Below are positions 54,601 to 63,985 of a DNA stretch of 64,000 bases, one piece after another. The notes below the pieces were generated by a model. It made no database searches. It worked only from the letters and a program-made list of their open reading frames with translations, and was not told the DNA's origin. Source of the stretch: Euzebyella marina (GTDB taxonomy: Bacteria; Bacteroidota; Bacteroidia; Flavobacteriales; Flavobacteriaceae); the NCBI RefSeq assembly GCF_014855515.1, contig NZ_JACYFK010000001.1, positions 1,674,001 to 1,738,000 on the forward strand, in the 5' to 3' direction. The number at the start of each line of letters is the position of its first letter. The first letter of the stretch is position 1. A program made the position numbers and the translations under genes.

Positions 54601-56619
54601 TTAGTTACTGTGTCCGAAAAAATAGGCTCCCTTTTCGCCTGTGTAGTAAAAAGGGATTTTTCTTTTTCTACACGTAGCTTTCCACTGATTTACATAGCTT
54701 CTATAATTACTGCCATCTGCAATGATTATATGAGGCTTGATTGAGTCAATAAGCCTATTTAAATTTATTTTTGGTGATTGAGTTAGTATGAGATAGTCAC
54801 TTGATTTTTTGTGAGGAGGTTTTACACCTGTACTATCAATAAAAAATAAATGTTGGTCTTTCCATTGATAAGTGTTTTTCAAGAGCTTTGGTTTGACCTC
54901 GTCAATATGCTCCGCCACTTTGTAAGTGTTGACCAACCTCTTTTCATACAAACTATCTTTTGATAAAATTGTCAATTGATTGCCAAGGTGGTGTACTAAG
55001 AGTGTATTCTTTGTTTGGTGGGCCAGAAATAGTACCTCCTTTTGCTTTAGCTGAATTTTGTTATAAATCATCCAACTCTGAAAGCAGATAAGAACAAAGG
55101 CAAAAGGCAAGACTTTTTTAAAAGTGGGTCGGGTAAGAAATAGTATAAAAGTGATTATACATAAATAAGCAAGGATTAATTGGGCCAAACCAAAGGGAAT
55201 ATCCCTAAATATAAATTCTTCTTGTTGTGCCACCCATTCCACAATCAGGTTCATATACTTGATGATATGATCATAGATAGTTATGAGCCAATTAGGCAAC
55301 AATTGAATATTGGCCAATATGATGACCACAATTCCAAGAGCAAGTATAACTCCTAGAAGGGGTACAATTACCAAATTCGATATAAAGAATAGCGAGGGAA
55401 ATTGATGAAAGTAGTAAAGACTTACGGGTAACACCCCTAGTTGAGCAGCTATGCTGACCGAAAGCAATTGCCAGAAATAACGTAGAATTTTATTTTTCGG
55501 ATGATATAACTTTTGGAGAAGGGGATAAATCCAAATAATAGAAAAGACCGCGGCATAGCTCATTTGAAAGCCTACTTGAAAAAGTAATCTGGGGTTGATG
55601 ACCAAAAGTATGGCAAACATCGAAAGCGCAAGAATATTAAAATTGTTACTAGGCCGGTTGAGATGCTGGGCATAAGCTAAAAAAGAAAACATGGTTACGG
55701 CCCGCACAACGGAGGCCGAAAACCCTGCGAGCAGGGCAAAACCCCAGAGTAGCAAAATTATTAAAATCGTTTTGACAGTTTTGCCTTTTCGGAATCTCTC
55801 TAAGGGTCGAAGAATAAATTGCAATATTAGAAGCAGAATGCCTATGTGTAGGCCTGAGACTGCTAAAATATGAACAGCGCCTGCATCTTTGTAATTAGAA
55901 TAAGTGTCCTCAGAAATATCAGCTCTCTGCCCCAGTAAAAGGGCTTGAATAATGCTTAATTCATCTGAACCGAAATGAGCGGCTTTTAAATTGGTGATAA
56001 TCGTATTTCGAATATGTGAGGCAAGCCCATATATAGTTTTTGAACTATTTGTTTTTAAGATGTAATTGCCATCGGATAACGTTAATTGGTCGCTAATACC
56101 ATGACTGTACATGTATTTGCTGTAGTCGAATTGATGAGGGTTCAAGGGACTTGGAATTTTTCTTTCCTTACCAAACGCAACCAGCTCGTCATCTACATTT
56201 AAAAGGTGAACCGAATCTTTCGGGCCGCTAAGTAAAATTTTTCCGGAAGAAGGGGTCTGATTAACCGCTATAACTTTTGCCAAGTATCGATACGAAAAGG
56301 CCGTAGGCTTCATTTCTTCGACTATCTTAAGTTGATAGTTATTGTCGCTTTTGGAGACATACTTTGAATAGTGATTCGGTCTGTTTTCCCGATGGTTGAG
56401 CGCTATTGCTAAAGCTCCGATACCAATGGTAGTAAAAGCCATGCCAATACCGAAGAAGATAGAATTCTTTTCTGGTTTGAATAGCAGGGCGGTTAGAACC
56501 AAGAATACGAACGTAACTGTTGTTGCACCTTCTGTGGGAAGGTTGAAATACTCCCCAAGTAAAATTCCAATGATTAAAAAGAGAGTAAGTTTTATGGGCA
56601 CGGAGCGTAAAAGACGCAT
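54601..56619 (-). CDS. comEC: ComEC/Rec2-type DNA uptake channel with degenerate C-terminal domain
   Basis: 672 residues. The DUF4131-like N-terminal OB region (about 90-170) is followed by the competence domain (ALLLGQRADISEDTYSNYKDAGAVHILAVSGLHIG is read in pieces: AVSGLHIGIL is the hallmark) and many membrane helices to about 510. The last 130 residues occupy the place of the metallo-beta-lactamase domain of Gram-positive ComEC, but no HxHxDH motif is present. It would pass single-stranded DNA through the inner membrane. It starts 1 bp after the NlpC/P60 gene. Confidence 0.88.
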   Translation of the reverse strand: MRLLRSVPIKLTLFLIIGILLGEYFNLPTEGATTVTFVFLVLTALLFKPEKNSIFFGIGMAFTTIGIGALAIALNHRENRPNHYSKYVSKSDNNYQLKIVEEMKPTAFSYRYLAKVIAVNQTPSSGKILLSGPKDSVHLLNVDDELVAFGKERKIPSPLNPHQFDYSKYMYSHGISDQLTLSDGNYILKTNSSKTIYGLASHIRNTIITNLKAAHFGSDELSIIQALLLGQRADISEDTYSNYKDAGAVHILAVSGLHIGILLLILQFILRPLERFRKGKTVKTILIILLLWGFALLAGFSASVVRAVTMFSFLAYAQHLNRPSNNFNILALSMFAILLVINPRLLFQVGFQMSYAAVFSIIWIYPLLQKLYHPKNKILRYFWQLLSVSIAAQLGVLPVSLYYFHQFPSLFFISNLVIVPLLGVILALGIVVIILANIQLLPNWLITIYDHIIKYMNLIVEWVAQQEEFIFRDIPFGLAQLILAYLCIITFILFLTRPTFKKVLPFAFVLICFQSWMIYNKIQLKQKEVLFLAHQTKNTLLVHHLGNQLTILSKDSLYEKRLVNTYKVAEHIDEVKPKLLKNTYQWKDQHLFFIDSTGVKPPHKKSSDYLILTQSPKINLNRLIDSIKPHIIIADGSNYRSYVNQWKATCRKRKIPFYYTGEKGAYFFGHSN

Positions 56620-56620
56620 C

Positions 56621-57181
56621 TTAAAGTATCCTAGTGGCCTTTACGAAAGCGCTATTCCAATAGCCTTCTCTCAATGAGCTTACAATAACACCGCGCGAAG
56701 AAGAGGCGTGTACGAATTTAATTTCATCATTTTCTACAGCTACCACCATGCCAACATGATTGATGCGCTTGGCCCGTCTACTTGTTCTAAAAAAGAGCAG
56801 ATCACCTTTTTCTACTTCCCTGATCTTGATGTTTTGGCCTTCTTCGGCCATATGATAAGAGGTTCTCGGTAATTTGATGTCATTTTCACCAAAAGCCACG
56901 TAAAGTAACCCTGAGCAGTCCATACCCTTTTTAGTGGTTCCTCCGAATTTATATCTTACCCCACTGTAGCGTAGCGCTGATTTTATTATATCATCGGCAA
57001 CGGAATTCTTCTTGCTGAACGGTTTTTTTGGCGAGGGAAGATTATTATCGTCATTCTTATCGGAATTGGCCGATACAGAGACCCTGCGGGGCTCGTTTGC
57101 TCGGGCTTTCCTCTTTTTGGAAGAGCCACAGCTGACAATCAATAATATGCTTAATAAGTAGAGAAGTTTGCGCATGCCCAA
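56621..57181 (-). CDS. NlpC/P60 (C40) peptidoglycan peptidase lipoprotein
   Basis: 186 residues with a lipobox (LLIVSCGSS). After a basic, low-complexity linker, the catalytic domain shows GVRYKFGGTTKKGMDCSGLL (catalytic Cys), RINHVGMVVAV (His) and a final polar residue in KFVHASSSRG. It cuts D-Glu-mDAP type bonds in cell-wall stem peptides. Between lpxB (29 bp) and comEC (1 bp). Confidence 0.92.
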   Translation of the reverse strand: MGMRKLLYLLSILLIVSCGSSKKRKARANEPRRVSVSANSDKNDDNNLPSPKKPFSKKNSVADDIIKSALRYSGVRYKFGGTTKKGMDCSGLLYVAFGENDIKLPRTSYHMAEEGQNIKIREVEKGDLLFFRTSRRAKRINHVGMVVAVENDEIKFVHASSSRGVIVSSLREGYWNSAFVKATRIL

Positions 57182-57210
57182 GTGTTGCTTATATCACTTG
57201 GATATCAAAT

Positions 57211-58323
57211 TTAAGCATTTTCCACAATACGTGCGGCCGCATTCTCACTAGCACCTTGTCCACCCAACTTCTTCTGTAATAGTGAGTAAGCCTGTAGCTG
57301 TTCTTCACGATAGCTTCCACTTAGAATTTTAGATAGTTCTTTTTCCAGTTTTTTCGAAGTCAGTTCGGTTTGAATCAATTCTTTAACGACCTCTTTATTC
57401 ATGATCAAATTGACCAATGAGATATATTTTAGAGTGATAATTCGCTTAGCTATTTGATAAGATAGCCAATTGGCCTTATAACATACTACTTGCGGAACTT
57501 TAAAAAGTGCGGTTTCCAACGTAGCGGTGCCGCTGGTTACCAATGCGGCATGGGATAGACTTAGTAAATCATACGTTTTATTGACGACAAAGCCTACCTG
57601 GGGCTTTTTTAAGAAGGGAGCATAAAACTCCTTGTCAAGACTTGGTGCCCCGGCTATTACAAACTCATATTGTTGAAACTTATCTACAATGCTTAACATT
57701 ACTGTGAGCATTTTTTCAACCTCTTGCTTTCGGCTTCCTGGTAATAAAGCTATAATCGGTTTATGGGCGTCTAGACCGTTTTCGCTTCTGAATCTTTGGT
57801 CGTCAATAGGCTTTCTTTCTCCAATGGCATCTATAAGCGGGTGACCAACAAATGTTACCGGATAATTATGTTTCTTTTCGTAAAAGTCTTTTTCAAAGGG
57901 TAGTATAACATACATGTCATCAATATCCCTTTTAATGTCATTGATACGACCTTCTCGAGAAGCCCAAATTTGGGGTGAAATATAGTAGGTGGTTTTGTAA
58001 CCTTTCTCTTTGGCCCATTTGGCAATTCGAAGGTTGAACCCTGAATAGTCGATAAAAATGATTACATCTGGCTGAAAAGCACCAATATCATTCTTGCAGT
58101 ATTTGATGGCCTTTGAAATCGTGCCCAAATTCATGACTACTTCAAGAAAGCCCATGAAGGCCATCTCTTTATAGTGTTTGGCAAGAACGCCGCCGGCCTG
58201 CTGCATAAGGTCGCCTCCCCAACATCTTACCTTTGCATCATGATCTTTTGTCTTCAGGGCCTTGATGAGGTTTGAGCCGTGTAGGTCGCCAGAGGCCTCT
58301 CCTGCAATAATGTAATATTTCAT
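57211..58323 (-). CDS. lpxB: Lipid-A-disaccharide synthase
   Basis: 370 residues. KYYIIAGEASGDLHGSNLI is the N-terminal GT19 motif, FIDYSGFNLRIAKWAKEKG and LLPGSRKQEVEKML follow, and VTSGTATLETALFKVPQVV binds UDP. Makes the tetra-acyl disaccharide of lipid A at the inner membrane. Confidence 0.96.
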   Translation of the reverse strand: MKYYIIAGEASGDLHGSNLIKALKTKDHDAKVRCWGGDLMQQAGGVLAKHYKEMAFMGFLEVVMNLGTISKAIKYCKNDIGAFQPDVIIFIDYSGFNLRIAKWAKEKGYKTTYYISPQIWASREGRINDIKRDIDDMYVILPFEKDFYEKKHNYPVTFVGHPLIDAIGERKPIDDQRFRSENGLDAHKPIIALLPGSRKQEVEKMLTVMLSIVDKFQQYEFVIAGAPSLDKEFYAPFLKKPQVGFVVNKTYDLLSLSHAALVTSGTATLETALFKVPQVVCYKANWLSYQIAKRIITLKYISLVNLIMNKEVVKELIQTELTSKKLEKELSKILSGSYREEQLQAYSLLQKKLGGQGASENAAARIVENA

Positions 58324-58369
58324 GGGTCGATATCTTGAATTTTAGAAGGGGAACGCTAACTACTATCGA

Positions 58370-58654
58370 TTAAAATACCTTGTAGTAAAGTATGACCATT
58401 GCGGTCAAGATGGTAGCGATAAGAACGCCTTTGGCCCTTTGATCCCTTCTGATTTTAAGAAAACCAAAAAAAGCAAAAAGGTTGAGAATCGCGCCAAGTG
58501 CCAAAAGACTGCCCACGTGCTCTTGTTCTACAGCTGCCTCGTAGGTTTCTACGATACCTAAATCTGAAAACAACAAAATGTATAGCAATGTGCCTATAAT
58601 ATTGGCAATGACCCCTACTAAAAATCCTATTAATAACTCCTTTCTTGTATTCAT
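58370..58654 (-). CDS. Small membrane protein
   Basis: 94 residues with three hydrophobic segments (about 8-28, 48-66, 76-92). No family recognised. It sits between surE (16 bp) and lpxB (46 bp) on one strand, so it is a real operon member of unknown role. Confidence 0.7.
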   Translation of the reverse strand: MNTRKELLIGFLVGVIANIIGTLLYILLFSDLGIVETYEAAVEQEHVGSLLALGAILNLFAFFGFLKIRRDQRAKGVLIATILTAMVILYYKVF

Positions 58655-58670
58655 ATGGTTTGGTTGAGTA

Positions 58671-59447
58671 TTAGTTTAGTCCCCATTCGTTTAAACCTTG
58701 AATGGCATGGTGGGCGGTTAGGTCGAATTGGGTGGGTACAACTGAAATGTAATTGTTGGCCAAGGCCCACTCATCTGTATCTTCCCCTTTGTCGAGCAAT
58801 AGAAACTCTCCGGTAAGCCAATAGTAGTCTCTGCCCGCAGGGCTAGTTCTTTTGTCGAATTTTTCTTTCCAATTTGCTTTGGCCTGTCGGCATATTTTTA
58901 TTCCCTTGATGTCATCTTTTTTGGCCTGGGGTATGTTGACGTTAAGCACTACACCTTTCGGGATACCGTTTTTTAAAGCTTTCTTGACAATGGATTTGAT
59001 GAATTTTTCGGCCGCTGAAAAATCGGCATCCCAATTGTAATCACATAAAGAAAAGCCAATGGCCGGTATACCTTCGATACCTGCTTCAATGGCAGCGCTC
59101 ATTGTGCCAGAATAAATAACATTGATGGAAGAATTTGAACCATGGTTGATACCACTCACACAAATGTCGGGTTTGCGATCAAGAAGTTCTTGCAACGCCA
59201 ATTTTACACAATCGGCAGGGGTGCCACTGCAGCTATATTCTAGGGGGGCTCCCTTTTCTTTGTCTACCACCAGTTTGGCCGAAAAAAGGGTGTTGTCAAT
59301 AGTTATGGCGTGGCCTTTGCCAGATTGCGGACTGTCGGGTGCTACCACCACTACATCACCAATTTCTTTCATATAGCCTATCAAAGACCGAAGTCCTGGT
59401 GCGGTGATTCCGTCATCATTGGTTACCAGTATCAAAGGTTTTTTCAT
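58671..59447 (-). CDS. surE: 5'/3'-nucleotidase SurE
   Basis: 258 residues. LVTNDDGITAPGLRSL (metal Asp-Asp), APDSPQSGKGHAIT and VSGINHGSNSSINVIYSGT (metal Asn and the SGT loop) are the SurE signatures. Dephosphorylates nucleoside monophosphates in stationary phase. It is the first gene of the surE-lpxB-comEC run. Confidence 0.96.
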   Translation of the reverse strand: MKKPLILVTNDDGITAPGLRSLIGYMKEIGDVVVVAPDSPQSGKGHAITIDNTLFSAKLVVDKEKGAPLEYSCSGTPADCVKLALQELLDRKPDICVSGINHGSNSSINVIYSGTMSAAIEAGIEGIPAIGFSLCDYNWDADFSAAEKFIKSIVKKALKNGIPKGVVLNVNIPQAKKDDIKGIKICRQAKANWKEKFDKRTSPAGRDYYWLTGEFLLLDKGEDTDEWALANNYISVVPTQFDLTAHHAIQGLNEWGLN

Positions 59448-59591
59448 GCAGGATAATTTCTGGCATAAAAATACGTTTTACAAAAGACATCGACCCACCT
59501 TCGTTTAACAAAATATTAATGGCGCTCTGCCATAGGTGGCATGGTTTTTTCAGTATCTTAGGGAATTCATTAGTTTTAACTGTGAATTTTC

Positions 59592-59611
59592 CCGTTCATT
59601 TTGGTGAACGG
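59592..59611 (+). other. Hairpin in the leader of the tail-specific protease gene
   Basis: CCGTTCA-TTTTGG-TGAACGG: a perfect 7-bp stem, 25 bp before the ATG at 59637. Without a T-run it is not a terminator; it may be an operator or an mRNA element. Confidence 0.45.
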
Positions 59612-59636
59612 CATTTTAAAATCGAAATTTAGTTGT

Positions 59637-61775
59637 ATGAAAAGAAATCTAGCCTATGTGCTCGGCGTAATGCTTATATCGGTAGCCTCTTGCGGCTTTA
59701 CGAATAAGTCTTTTGAGAATGACGATAAAGATAAATTACTACTCGATTTAATTACCTATGTTTTACAAAAGGGCCATTACGAGCCGAAAGACATTAACGA
59801 TGATTTTTCAGTTAGTGTCTTCAACGATTTTTTAGATGTAATCGATCCTACCAAAAGATATTTTTTAGAGGATGATATCAAGGAGTTTGAGCAATACAAA
59901 TTTCAATTGGACGATCAGATTAAGAGCACCGATATTTCCTTCTTCAATTTGGTATATGACCGATTGATGATGCGTATGGAAGCTGCTAAGATTTTGTATC
60001 AAGAAGTTTTAGACCATCCTTTCGATTATAACGAGAACGAGAATATCGATATCGATTACGAAAAGATGCAATTTGCAAAGAACAAAGAAGAATTGAGAGA
60101 GCGTTGGAGATTGCAATTAAAATATGCCACTCTAGGTACTTACGATTCTAAAATGAGACAAATGGAGAAGTCTGATGAATCGGAGGATGAGGATGAGGCT
60201 ACAGCTGCTCCTTTAACTCCGGAAGAAGCCGAAAAATCTTCAAGGGCTTCTACCAAAAAGACCTTAGATGAGTTTTTTGACTTTGTTGATGACCTCGAGC
60301 GAAAAGATTGGTTTGTACAGTACATCAATACCATTGTCGATGAATTTGACCCACATACTTTTTACTTTGCACCCGATGATAAAGAGAAGTTCGATATGAG
60401 CATGTCGGGCAAGTTCGAGGGTATTGGAGCAAGGTTGCAGAAGAAACCTGAAGGGGCCAAGATTGTTGATATTATTTCTGGAGGACCGGTTTGGAGAGAT
60501 GGTCAGCTAGAAGTGGGCGACCAAATTCTTAAAGTGGGCCAAAAAGGTGAAGAACCTATCAATATCGTTGGCATGCGTTTAGATGATGCCATTAAATTGA
60601 TCAAGGGGCCAAAAGGTACTATCGTTAATTTAACGGTTCGAAAGATTGATGGTTCTTTAGAGGAAGTATCATTAACCCGTGATGTGGTTGAATTGGAAGA
60701 GTCATTTGCCAAATCGGCCAACATCATCAAAGGTGACCAAAAGTTCGGTCTTATCGATTTACCTAAATTCTACGTTGACTTTGATGATTATACCGAGCGC
60801 AACGCTGCTACCGATGTAGCCAAAGAGGTAGATAGATTGAAAGAAGAGGGCGCTGAGGGTCTTATAATTGATTTGAGAGATAATGGTGGCGGCTCTTTGA
60901 AGACCGTAGTCGAAATGGCGGGTCTTTTTATTAAAGACGGCCCAATAGTTCAAGTTCGATCATCAGGTAAAGGTAAAGATGTATATGACGATAAAGATGA
61001 GCGCATTCAGTGGGATGGCCCATTGGTAATATTGGTGAACGAACTTTCGGCTTCCGCATCTGAAATTTTAGCGGCTGCGATGCAAGACTATAAAAGAGCA
61101 ATTGTAATCGGTAGCAAGCAGACCTTCGGTAAGGGTACGGTGCAGAACGTGATTCCGCTTGACAACATAGTACGTAGTAACGAACACGGCGATTTGGGCG
61201 CGATTAAGTTAACTACGCAAAAGTTCTATCGAATCAACGGTGGTTCTACCCAACTAGAAGGTGTTAAGAGCGATGTGGTGGTTCCTGATAAGTATAGCTA
61301 CATTGATTTAGGAGAAAAAGATCAGTCAAATCCGTTGAAATGGGATAAAATTTCACCTGCTGATTATAAGCCTTGGGATGGTTATATCGACTACGAGCAA
61401 ACTGTGGCCAATAGTGCCAAAAGAATGGCTAACAATCCTCAGATAAAATTGATAGAAGAAAATGCCAAATGGTTAAAGTCAGAGCAAGATGAAATGGTCA
61501 TTTCTCTTAATTACAATACTTATCGAAAAGAAGAGGAAAAAGACAAGGTAAAATCGGACTACTTCAAGGTCATTAACGATTATGACAGCAAGTTGACCTT
61601 TGAATCTCTCAAGTATGAAGAGGCTTTGTTTACCAAAGATTCGGTGCTTCGCGAGAAGAGGGACAGATGGCATAAAAGTTTGGCTAAAGATGTTTACGTA
61701 GAAGAGGCCGTAAATGTGCTTCAAGATTTAAGGGTAAACAACATCAAACATGGCAAATTGGCCGTCAAAGGTTGA
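59637..61775 (+). CDS. Carboxy-terminal (tail-specific) processing protease
   Basis: 712 residues from ATG 59637; a TTG 12 codons earlier lies in the hairpin and is rejected. Lipobox-like VASCGF near residue 20. The N-terminal region (about 20-220) is the Prc-type helical domain, then a PDZ domain (GKFEGIGARLQKKPEGAKI, GGPVWRDGQLEVGDQIL), and the S41 protease core with NELSASASEILAAA (catalytic Ser) and FGKGTVQ (catalytic Lys). It trims C-termini of periplasmic proteins and may control murein hydrolases. Confidence 0.94.
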   Translation: MKRNLAYVLGVMLISVASCGFTNKSFENDDKDKLLLDLITYVLQKGHYEPKDINDDFSVSVFNDFLDVIDPTKRYFLEDDIKEFEQYKFQLDDQIKSTDISFFNLVYDRLMMRMEAAKILYQEVLDHPFDYNENENIDIDYEKMQFAKNKEELRERWRLQLKYATLGTYDSKMRQMEKSDESEDEDEATAAPLTPEEAEKSSRASTKKTLDEFFDFVDDLERKDWFVQYINTIVDEFDPHTFYFAPDDKEKFDMSMSGKFEGIGARLQKKPEGAKIVDIISGGPVWRDGQLEVGDQILKVGQKGEEPINIVGMRLDDAIKLIKGPKGTIVNLTVRKIDGSLEEVSLTRDVVELEESFAKSANIIKGDQKFGLIDLPKFYVDFDDYTERNAATDVAKEVDRLKEEGAEGLIIDLRDNGGGSLKTVVEMAGLFIKDGPIVQVRSSGKGKDVYDDKDERIQWDGPLVILVNELSASASEILAAAMQDYKRAIVIGSKQTFGKGTVQNVIPLDNIVRSNEHGDLGAIKLTTQKFYRINGGSTQLEGVKSDVVVPDKYSYIDLGEKDQSNPLKWDKISPADYKPWDGYIDYEQTVANSAKRMANNPQIKLIEENAKWLKSEQDEMVISLNYNTYRKEEEKDKVKSDYFKVINDYDSKLTFESLKYEEALFTKDSVLREKRDRWHKSLAKDVYVEEAVNVLQDLRVNNIKHGKLAVKG

Positions 61776-61795
61776 TAGAGTATTAAAAAGATAAT

Positions 61796-61829
61796 AAAAA
61801 GTCCCTAGATTGATTTCTGGGGACTTTTT
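61796..61829 (+). terminator. Terminator after the tail-specific protease gene
   Basis: AAAAAGTCCC and GGGACTTTTT form a 10-bp stem with a T-run; it lies in a convergent gap and may serve both strands. Confidence 0.85.
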
Positions 61830-61833
61830 GCTT

Positions 61834-62349
61834 TTAGAATGTATTTTTACTATTTATTTCAGCCGAACTGGAAAAATTAGTGGCAACAGTGTCAAGCTTT
61901 GGCTTGATGTAAGTTCTACAGAAAGGTCTTTCAGGGTCAGAGTTATAATAATTTTGAAAATGCTCTGGAGATTTTTTGAAACACTTCATGACTAAGGGTT
62001 CAGTAACCAAATTAGTATCGAATTTTTTATTCAGTTCGTTCAAGATATCGACTACTAATTTTTTCTGTGAACTGGAATAGTAATAAACCGCGGATCGATA
62101 CTTTTCTCGCATTGAATGGGCAGAAGTGCTTTTATGGGTATTTAAATGAATTTCAACTAAGAGGTATAAGCTGATAGTTTTCGGGTCATAATGAACAATG
62201 ACTCCTTCTGAAAAGGAATGATTTTTACCATTTGAGGCTATAAAACCTTGTTCAACCAAACAAACTCCTTTTATAGCTTGAAAGACCGCTTCGGTACACC
62301 AATGGCATCCGCCTCCAAAACCAATCTTTTGCATTTCAGTCATTTCCAA
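61834..62349 (-). CDS. MsrA-like protein with GCHWC active-site motif
   Basis: 171 residues. The MsrA fold is clear: GFGGGCHWCTEAVFQ keeps the catalytic Cys, the Trp and the following Glu, and HKSTSAHSMREKYRSAVYYYS matches the central MsrA block. The Phe that in typical MsrA (GCFWC) forms the methyl pocket is His. HFQNYY near the C-terminus fits the family. A full msrA lies 640 bp away, so this is a diverged paralogue and may reduce another sulfoxide or be less active. Any of three close Met codons could be the start. Confidence 0.82.
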   Translation of the reverse strand: MEMTEMQKIGFGGGCHWCTEAVFQAIKGVCLVEQGFIASNGKNHSFSEGVIVHYDPKTISLYLLVEIHLNTHKSTSAHSMREKYRSAVYYYSSSQKKLVVDILNELNKKFDTNLVTEPLVMKCFKKSPEHFQNYYNSDPERPFCRTYIKPKLDTVATNFSSSAEINSKNTF

Positions 62350-62397
62350 TTTTCTTCCCTTATTTGGTCGTTAGTTTAAGTACTAGCTATCACATAA

Positions 62398-62423
62398 AAT
62401 AAAAAAGCCTGCACTAGGCAGGC
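62398..62423 (-). terminator. Terminator after the DoxX-like gene
   Basis: GCCTGC-CTAGT-GCAGGC on the minus strand, followed by TTTTTT. The stem is perfect (6 bp) and lies 23 bp after the stop. Confidence 0.75.
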
Positions 62424-62445
62424 CATTGTTAAGAATTACTTGCAG

Positions 62446-62862
62446 TTAAATTACTTTTCTAAGCGTTCGAATTTTTATCTTCTCAATGTTGTCTTCTTCA
62501 GTGGTTTGTTCCGATAATTTTTTATTCTGTACATAGGCTACCCAAAGAACAATGATACATACTACGGCAGCAGCTCCATTACCTTCTTTAGCCATTAAGT
62601 GTGCTATAATCCCAAAAATAAAATTTAAGAAAAAGCCTGCATAGGCCCATTCTCGCAACCAGTTATTCTTGTTGATGATTAAAACGGCAAGGCCAATCAT
62701 TTGAGCGGCACCCAGCACCGAAATGAGGTAGGTAGGGTAACCTAACTGTTGAAACTTAATAGCAACGGTATCATAATTGATAAATGAATTTGCTACCGCA
62801 TATACCATGGCAACACTAAATATCGAAAGGGCGATTCTGTAGTAAAGTTTTGTGGTCTTCAT
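62446..62862 (-). CDS. DoxX-like membrane protein
   Basis: 138 residues with four hydrophobic segments (about 9-27, 43-62, 70-88, 95-112). The pattern QLGYPTYLISVLGAAQMIGL fits the DoxX_2 family (PF13564). Role unknown; such genes often lie near redox repair genes, as here beside msrA. Confidence 0.75.
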   Translation of the reverse strand: MKTTKLYYRIALSIFSVAMVYAVANSFINYDTVAIKFQQLGYPTYLISVLGAAQMIGLAVLIINKNNWLREWAYAGFFLNFIFGIIAHLMAKEGNGAAAVVCIIVLWVAYVQNKKLSEQTTEEDNIEKIKIRTLRKVI

Positions 62863-62991
62863 AAGAATTGGGTTTTAAATTGTTCGATAAAATTACCTTG
62901 ATAAAACCCAAAATCCTGTTCAGAAAAGTCCAATTACCGATTTCCGTAGACGGATGGTATTCATTCGTCTATAAATGGTATCATAAGCTTT

Positions 62992-63531
62992 TTATGCTAA
63001 TTTTTCTGCGTGTATTTTTCGAAATTTGGCCAATTTCGGTGTTATTACGGCACTACAGTACCCCTGAGTCGTGTTATTGCGGTAGTAATCTTGATGATAC
63101 TCTTCAGCTTCGTGAAAAGTTTGGGCCGCGCTTACCTCGGTAACTATAGGATCCGAATAATAGGGCTTTAGTTCTTTGATAGCCTCTTCTGCATCCTTCT
63201 TTTGATGGTCATTATGGTAAAAGATTACCGACCTATACTGCGTTCCTACATCACCGCCCTGTTTATTTAAAGTAGTCGGGTCGTGACTTGTTAAGAAGAC
63301 TAGCAACAAATCTTTGTACGATATGATCTTAGGGTCAAAAGTAACCTGTACTACTTCGGCATGACCTGTTAGGCCTGAACAAACCTCGCGGTAAGTCGGT
63401 TTACCAGGCACGGTACCTCCGCTATAACCTGAAACTATTTTTTCTACTCCTTTTAATTGTTGTAAAAGGGCTTCCACGCACCAAAAGCACCCTCCGCCAA
63501 TGGTAGCCACTTCCATAGATGAATTATTCAT
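62992..63531 (-). CDS. msrA: Peptide-methionine (S)-S-oxide reductase
   Basis: 179 residues from ATG 63531, which overlaps the end of msrB (stop at 63524) by 8 bp; a longer frame reading inside msrB is rejected. IGGGCFWCVEALLQ carries catalytic Cys15; GHAEVVQVTFDP, HDPTTLNKQGGDVGTQYRS and QDYYRNN complete the MsrA signature. Repairs Met-S-sulfoxide in proteins or as free amino acid. Confidence 0.96.
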   Translation of the reverse strand: MNNSSMEVATIGGGCFWCVEALLQQLKGVEKIVSGYSGGTVPGKPTYREVCSGLTGHAEVVQVTFDPKIISYKDLLLVFLTSHDPTTLNKQGGDVGTQYRSVIFYHNDHQKKDAEEAIKELKPYYSDPIVTEVSAAQTFHEAEEYHQDYYRNNTTQGYCSAVITPKLAKFRKIHAEKLA

Positions 63532-63985
63532 GCACTGTGTTTTCTTGTTGTAATTGCAATGATTCTGAGTTGATGCAGTACCTAAGACCACTTGGCTCTG
63601 GCCCATCGGGAAATACATGCCCCAAATGCGCATCACAAGTGTTGCACATTACTTCTACACGAATCATACCGAAAGAACTATCTTTCTCATATTTGATGGC
63701 GTTCTCTTTAATGGGTTGCGTAAAGCTCGGCCATCCTGTTCCTGACTCAAATTTGATGGTAGAATCGAACAAAGGGGTGTCGCAACAGACACAGTTATAT
63801 TTTCCGGCTTCGTGAGCGGTACATAAGGCTCCTGAATGTGCCGGTTCGGTACCTTTCTTTCTGGTGATATAAAACTGTTCAGGTGAAAGCGCCTCTTTCC
63901 ATTCGGCATCTGTTTTCTCAATGCGCTTGTCAGGGGTAGGGTTTCCTTTAACGCTGAAATTGATAATGTCTTTCCATGTAAGCAT
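63524..63985 (-). CDS. msrB: Peptide-methionine (R)-S-oxide reductase
   Basis: 153 residues from ATG 63985; the frame also runs to the window edge (TTG at 64000), so a longer start cannot be ruled out. Zinc Cys pairs CVCC and CNTC, the GTGWPSF motif, HLGHVFPDGP and the catalytic Cys in LRYCINSESL are all present. Coupled to msrA by overlap. Confidence 0.94.
   Translation of the reverse strand: MLTWKDIINFSVKGNPTPDKRIEKTDAEWKEALSPEQFYITRKKGTEPAHSGALCTAHEAGKYNCVCCDTPLFDSTIKFESGTGWPSFTQPIKENAIKYEKDSSFGMIRVEVMCNTCDAHLGHVFPDGPEPSGLRYCINSESLQLQQENTVHE

Noticed and set aside
62992-63636. msrA starting at 63636
   Set aside because: The extension reads through msrB in another frame; ATG 63531 matches the usual MsrA start.
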